A stretch of DNA of 18,499 bases, from positions 73,531 to 92,029 of the forward strand of contig DBBW01000024.1 in the NCBI GenBank assembly GCA_002292405.1, written 5' to 3'. Source of the stretch: Flavobacteriales bacterium UBA974. Its GTDB lineage: Bacteria > Bacteroidota > Bacteroidia > Flavobacteriales_D > Sanyastnellaceae. This document shows, piece by piece, positions 15,267-18,499 of this stretch (position 1 is the first letter of the stretch; each line of letters starts with the position of its first letter). Under the pieces are notes generated by a model. That model saw nothing but the letters and a program-made list of their open reading frames with translations, was not told where the DNA came from and searched no databases. The position numbers and the translations under genes are program-made.

Positions 15267-16282
15267 TAATTATTTTTATTATAATTCAAGAACCAATTCA
15301 TGAAGTTTTCAATACCAGACTTAATATCGGTAGTTGGAGAATATCTATAATCTTTGATTAATTCATCTATATCCGCAAATGTTCTAGGAACATCTCCTTG
15401 TTGCATTGGATACATTTCTTTAATTGCCTCCTTGCCGATTGCTTGTTCAATAGTTGTGATGAAATCTTGTAAACTTTCGGTTTTATTGTTTCCAATATTA
15501 TATATTTTATAATGTTCTCTTGAGTCAATGTTTTTTTCAATGATTTTAGTAACACCATTTACAATGTCATCAATGTAGGTGAAATCACGCTCCATTTCAC
15601 CATTATTAAATACTTTAATAGGTCTATTATTAGAGATCGCTTCAGCAAATAGGTAATAAGCCATATCCGGTCTTCCCCAGGGGCCATAGACTGTAAAAAA
15701 CCGTAATCCCGTGGTTTTAAAACCATATAAATGTCCATAAGTATGGGCCATTAATTCATTGCTCTTTTTTGTAGCAGCGTATAAACTAATTGGGTGATCT
15801 ACATTGTCTGTAGTTTCAAAAGGAACTTTTTCATTCTCTCCATATACACTAGAACTACTAGCATACACCAAATGTTTTACTTTATGATTTCGACATCCTT
15901 CAAGAATGTTTAAAAACCCTGAGATATTACTATCAATATACGCTTTTGGGTTTTCTATAGAATATCGTACACCCGCCTGAGCTGCCAGGTTACAAACTAT
16001 TTCAAATTGTTCTTGCTTAAATAGATTATCAATACTTTCATTATCAACTAGATCTATTCTAGAAAATCTTAAAGAATTGAATATAGCACTTTGAACTTGA
16101 TTTTTAAAGAGTTTTGATTCAGCTTGGTTAAACCCTAATTCGTTTAATCGATCAAATTTTAGTTTAGGATCATAATAGTCGTTGATGTTGTCAATACCAT
16201 AAACTTCATGACCTTGATTCGCTAATTTTAAACAAGTGTGAAATCCAATAAATCCAGCTGCGCCAGTAACTAATATTTTCAT
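15266..16282 (-). CDS. UDP-glucuronate 4-epimerase-like SDR enzyme
   Basis: 338 residues, extended short-chain dehydrogenase. GAAGFIG (7-13) binds NAD, with Asp31 in GIDNINDYYDPKLK. SSSSVYG (142-148) and Tyr168-x3-Lys172 (YAATK) form the catalytic set. The stretch LRFFTVYGPWGRPDMA (193-208) and the DYYDPKLK segment are typical of UDP-glucuronate 4-epimerases (CapI/LspL/GAE) rather than GalE. The reaction would convert UDP-GlcA, made by the Ugd encoded just upstream, to UDP-GalA. Only 3 bases separate it from ugd and it overlaps wecB by one base. Other 4-epimerases of this subfamily (WbpP-like, acting on UDP-GlcNAc or its acid) are possible. Confidence 0.85.
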   Translation of the reverse strand: MKILVTGAAGFIGFHTCLKLANQGHEVYGIDNINDYYDPKLKFDRLNELGFNQAESKLFKNQVQSAIFNSLRFSRIDLVDNESIDNLFKQEQFEIVCNLAAQAGVRYSIENPKAYIDSNISGFLNILEGCRNHKVKHLVYASSSSVYGENEKVPFETTDNVDHPISLYAATKKSNELMAHTYGHLYGFKTTGLRFFTVYGPWGRPDMAYYLFAEAISNNRPIKVFNNGEMERDFTYIDDIVNGVTKIIEKNIDSREHYKIYNIGNNKTESLQDFITTIEQAIGKEAIKEMYPMQQGDVPRTFADIDELIKDYRYSPTTDIKSGIENFMNWFLNYNKNN

Positions 16283-16285
16283 TTA

Positions 16286-17608
16286 TTATTTTCCTATTTG
16301 ATGATATTCAAATCCTTTTTTATCGAGGCTAAATGTATTATACTGATTACGACCATCAAAAATAACCGGAGTTTTCAATTGCGTTTTAATCTCATCAAAA
16401 TCAGGCGAACGAAATTCTTTCCATTCCGTTAGTAAAACGAGTGCGTCTGAGTCTTTTAAAACATCATATTTAGAAGCTACATAACTTATGTTTTGAACTC
16501 CTTTTAAATAATGCTCTTTTGCTTCATCAATCGCCTTTGGGTCGTATGCTTGTATTTTAGCACCTCTACTTACTAATTCCTTTATCACATAAATCGCTGG
16601 TGCTTCTCGCATGTCATCGGTTCCTGGCTTAAAAGCCAAACCCCAAACCCCAAAAGTAAACCCAGTTAGGTCTTCTCCAAAACGGGTTATAATTTTCTGC
16701 GCGATTACTAATTTCTGTGCATCATTTACCTCTTCAACTGCGGTGATCAATTGCGCAGTGTAGCCATTTTCCTTCGCTATTTTTGTAAGAGCTTTTACAT
16801 CTTTTGGAAAACAAGAACCTCCATAGCCTGCTCCAGGATATATAAAACTGTATCCTATACGCTGATCTGAACCGATTCCAATTCGAACTTGATTGGCATC
16901 TGCCCCTACCTTTTCACAGATATTGGCAATTTCATTCATAAAAGATATTTTGGTAGCCAGCATTGCGTTAGCTGCATACTTTGTCATTTCAGCAGAACGA
17001 ATGTCCATCGTGATAAAACGGTCATGTGATTTAAAAAAAGGACTATATAATTCCTTCATTTTTTTAAAGGCAAACTCAGATTCTGCTCCAATAACTACCC
17101 GATCTGGCTTCATAAAATCATCAATAGCAGCTCCCTCTTTTAAAAACTCAGGATTCGAAACCACATCAAACTGTAAATCAGAATTCCGTATATCTAGTTC
17201 TTTTTGAATGGTCGCCTTTACTTTATCTGCAGTTCCAATAGGTACTGTAGATTTATCGACCACGATCAATCTTTTTTGCAACGATTGGCCTATAGATTTA
17301 GCAACAGCTAAAACATATTGTAGATCAGCAGAGCCGTCATCTCCCATGGGAGTTCCAACAGCTATAAATGCTATTTCCGAATTTTGTAAAGCTTTGTCTA
17401 GCTCTGTTGTAAAAAATAAATTTTCGTTTTTTAAATTTTTTAAAACCATGGCCTCTAAACCAGGTTCAAAAATAGGAATGATCCCTTGATTTAGTTTTTC
17501 AATCTTGACAGGGTCTATATCTACACAAGTAACCCTATTTCCCATCTCTGCAAAACAAGTTCCTGAGACTAGCCCAACATATCCAGATCCTATAACTGTT
17601 ATATTCAT
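16286..17608 (-). CDS. ugd: UDP-glucose 6-dehydrogenase
   Basis: 440 residues. GSGYVG (7-12) with acidic Asp30 binds NAD. GTPMGDDGSADL (85-96), STVPIGTADK (120-129), NPEFLKEG (152-159, with the catalytic-type Glu157) and Lys210 follow. PGAGYGGSCFPKD contains the nucleophile Cys266 in the UDP-glucose-specific form. The C-terminal UDP-binding domain begins near LAFKPGTDDMREAPA. It oxidises UDP-glucose to UDP-GlcA using two NAD. Three bases before the epimerase gene, so the pair forms a UDP-GlcA to UDP-GalA route. It is paralogous to wecC in this cluster, but the Cys motifs are clearly different. Confidence 0.95.
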   Translation of the reverse strand: MNITVIGSGYVGLVSGTCFAEMGNRVTCVDIDPVKIEKLNQGIIPIFEPGLEAMVLKNLKNENLFFTTELDKALQNSEIAFIAVGTPMGDDGSADLQYVLAVAKSIGQSLQKRLIVVDKSTVPIGTADKVKATIQKELDIRNSDLQFDVVSNPEFLKEGAAIDDFMKPDRVVIGAESEFAFKKMKELYSPFFKSHDRFITMDIRSAEMTKYAANAMLATKISFMNEIANICEKVGADANQVRIGIGSDQRIGYSFIYPGAGYGGSCFPKDVKALTKIAKENGYTAQLITAVEEVNDAQKLVIAQKIITRFGEDLTGFTFGVWGLAFKPGTDDMREAPAIYVIKELVSRGAKIQAYDPKAIDEAKEHYLKGVQNISYVASKYDVLKDSDALVLLTEWKEFRSPDFDEIKTQLKTPVIFDGRNQYNTFSLDKKGFEYHQIGK

Positions 17609-17631
17609 TTCTTATTTACTTTCTGCTTGTT

Positions 17632-17820
17632 TCACTTGGTTTCTAAGCCCACTTGAAGATAATCTGTGATCTCTTGAATTTTAATAGATCTCAATTCCCT
17701 TTTCTTCGCAATAATCTCTTCCTGTATAATTCTTTTTCCGTCGACTACCACCGCTAGTCTTTTTTTATTATTATTTTTCTTAAAACTACAAATTACAGTC
17801 TTGTTTCTAAAGATTATTAT
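17632..17820 (-). pseudogene. Short open stretch without a normal start, between gmd and ugd
   Basis: The 198-base gap holds one minus-strand frame open for about 62 codons, from just after an in-frame TGA (17821-17823) to TGA at 17632-17634. The translation looks protein-like (KKRLAVVVDGKRIIQEE, then KIQEITDYLQVGLETK), but there is no ATG; the first GTG (17751) would give only 39 residues. I do not recognise it. It may be a decayed small gene, a gene with an atypical start, or chance. It begins inside the last codons of gmd. Confidence 0.3.
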
Positions 17821-18499
17821 TCAGCTTCAAAATATCTTGTCCTGCTTTTAATAACACAGCCTCCTTTTTCATTAAAGAAACATCACCTTTCATCATATCT
17901 TTTACTAAAGAAGCCAAATCGTGTTCAGGAACCCAACCTAATTTATTCTTCGCCTTTGAAGGATCTCCAATCAACAAATCAACCTCTGTGGGACGGGAAT
18001 AAGACGGATCAACAGACAACACTTCTTTACCTATTTCTAATTGAAAATTTTTATAATTACATGCTGTAACAAAAGCTTTCTCATCTACTCCCTCTCCTTT
18101 AAATTCTAATTCTATTCCAACTTCTGCAAAAGCCAAGCGTACAAAGTCACGCACTGTAGTAGTTACCCCTGTGGCAATTACCCAATCTTCCGGTTGGTCC
18201 GCTTGCAAAATCATCCACATCATTCTAACATAGTCTTTTGCATGGCCCCAATCACGTTTAGCATCTAAATTTCCTAAATAGAACTTCTCTTGCAGACCAA
18301 ATGCTATCTTTGATACTGCACGGGTGATTTTTCTTGTTACAAAAGTCTCCCCTCTTCTTGGTGATTCATGATTGAATAAAATACCATTACACGCAAACAT
18401 ATTATAAGCTTCACGATAATTTTTAGTAATCCAAAAACCATATATTTTCGCAACTCCATAAGGAGAGCGAGGATAAAACGGAGAGGATTCGTCATAAAA
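17807..18499 (-). CDS. gmd: GDP-mannose 4,6-dehydratase, C-terminal part (5' end outside window)
   Basis: The frame is open to the right edge: 230 codons are visible, about the last two thirds of a ~370-residue enzyme. The ATG at 18400 is internal, because coding continues upstream as [18 protein letters not shown]. This includes the catalytic YxxxK pair (Tyr14 and Lys18 of the visible part). Further hallmarks are [36 protein letters not shown] and [16 protein letters not shown]. It converts GDP-mannose to GDP-4-keto-6-deoxymannose, precursor of GDP-fucose, rhamnose, perosamine or colitose; the next enzyme is not in the window. It precedes ugd by 197 bases, a longer gap than within the ugd-wecC block. 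Confidence 0.95.
   Translation of the reverse strand, partial: FYDESSPFYPRSPYGVAKIYGFWITKNYREAYNMFACNGILFNHESPRRGETFVTRKITRAVSKIAFGLQEKFYLGNLDAKRDWGHAKDYVRMMWMILQADQPEDWVIATGVTTTVRDFVRLAFAEVGIELEFKGEGVDEKAFVTACNYKNFQLEIGKEVLSVDPSYSRPTEVDLLIGDPSKAKNKLGWVPEHDLASLVKDMMKGDVSLMKKEAVLLKAGQDILKLNNNL

Noticed and set aside
15367..15558. 63-codon minus-strand frame inside the 4-epimerase gene
   Set aside because: It lies in another frame within a well-conserved enzyme gene and has no recognisable content.
18398..18400. ATG as the start of the gmd-like gene
   Set aside because: Coding with the conserved SPYGVAK active-site region continues upstream in frame to the window edge.
1..18499. CRISPR arrays, toxin-antitoxin pairs or anti-phage systems
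   Set aside because: No regularly spaced repeats and no recognisable defence proteins were found; the accessory content is polysaccharide synthesis plus recombination remnants.

Overview
The window comes from a bacterium of the phylum Bacteroidota. The main support is a gene resembling porZ, a component of the type IX secretion system found only in this phylum. It ends in the sorting-type C-terminal domain that is typical there. Overall base composition, IS3-type remnants and gene families fit a Flavobacteriia/Cytophagia-like genome, but I cannot name a genus.

Layout. (1) Bases 1-2377, plus strand: the 3' part of porZ, then a nitrilase-superfamily omega-amidase that overlaps it by 4 bp. Both are clearly richer in G+C than everything to the right, so this looks like the chromosomal backbone. 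(2) Bases 2378-3922: an AT-rich boundary with a long perfect dyad and a cluster of CGTTA/TAACG words, a tyrosine recombinase (plus), and a convergent small basic protein of unknown function (minus). (3) Bases 3967-4765: a decayed zone that is easy to take for empty DNA. It holds the last ~43 codons of a cytidylyltransferase-like gene, then a wrecked, internally deleted IS3-family element. (4) Bases 4763-18499, all minus: a Wzx/Wzy-type surface polysaccharide cluster. In transcription order it runs gmd (partial at the right edge), ugd, UDP-glucuronate 4-epimerase-like gene, wecB, wecC, wzx, pyruvyl transferase-like gene, wzy-like gene, GT4 glycosyltransferase, DUF354 gene, Gfo/Idh/MocA oxidoreductase and a TIM-barrel-like protein of unknown function.

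How the genes work together. gmd supplies GDP-4-keto-6-deoxymannose. ugd plus the epimerase supply UDP-GlcA and UDP-GalA. wecB plus wecC supply UDP-ManNAcA. The glycosyltransferase(s) build a repeat unit, the pyruvyl transferase probably adds a ketal, Wzx flips the unit and Wzy polymerises it. The product should be a strongly acidic polysaccharide. The distal genes (DUF354, Gfo/Idh/MocA, TIM-barrel protein and, originally, a cytidylyltransferase) look like an extra, poorly described sugar or polyol pathway. The IS3 element has cut that module at its 3' end: its terminus supplies the stop codon of the TIM-barrel gene, and only the tail of the cytidylyltransferase gene survives on the far side.

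Limits: no initiating sugar-phosphate transferase, no chain-length regulator and no outer-membrane export gene is in view. The operon promoter and the other end of any island lie outside the window.
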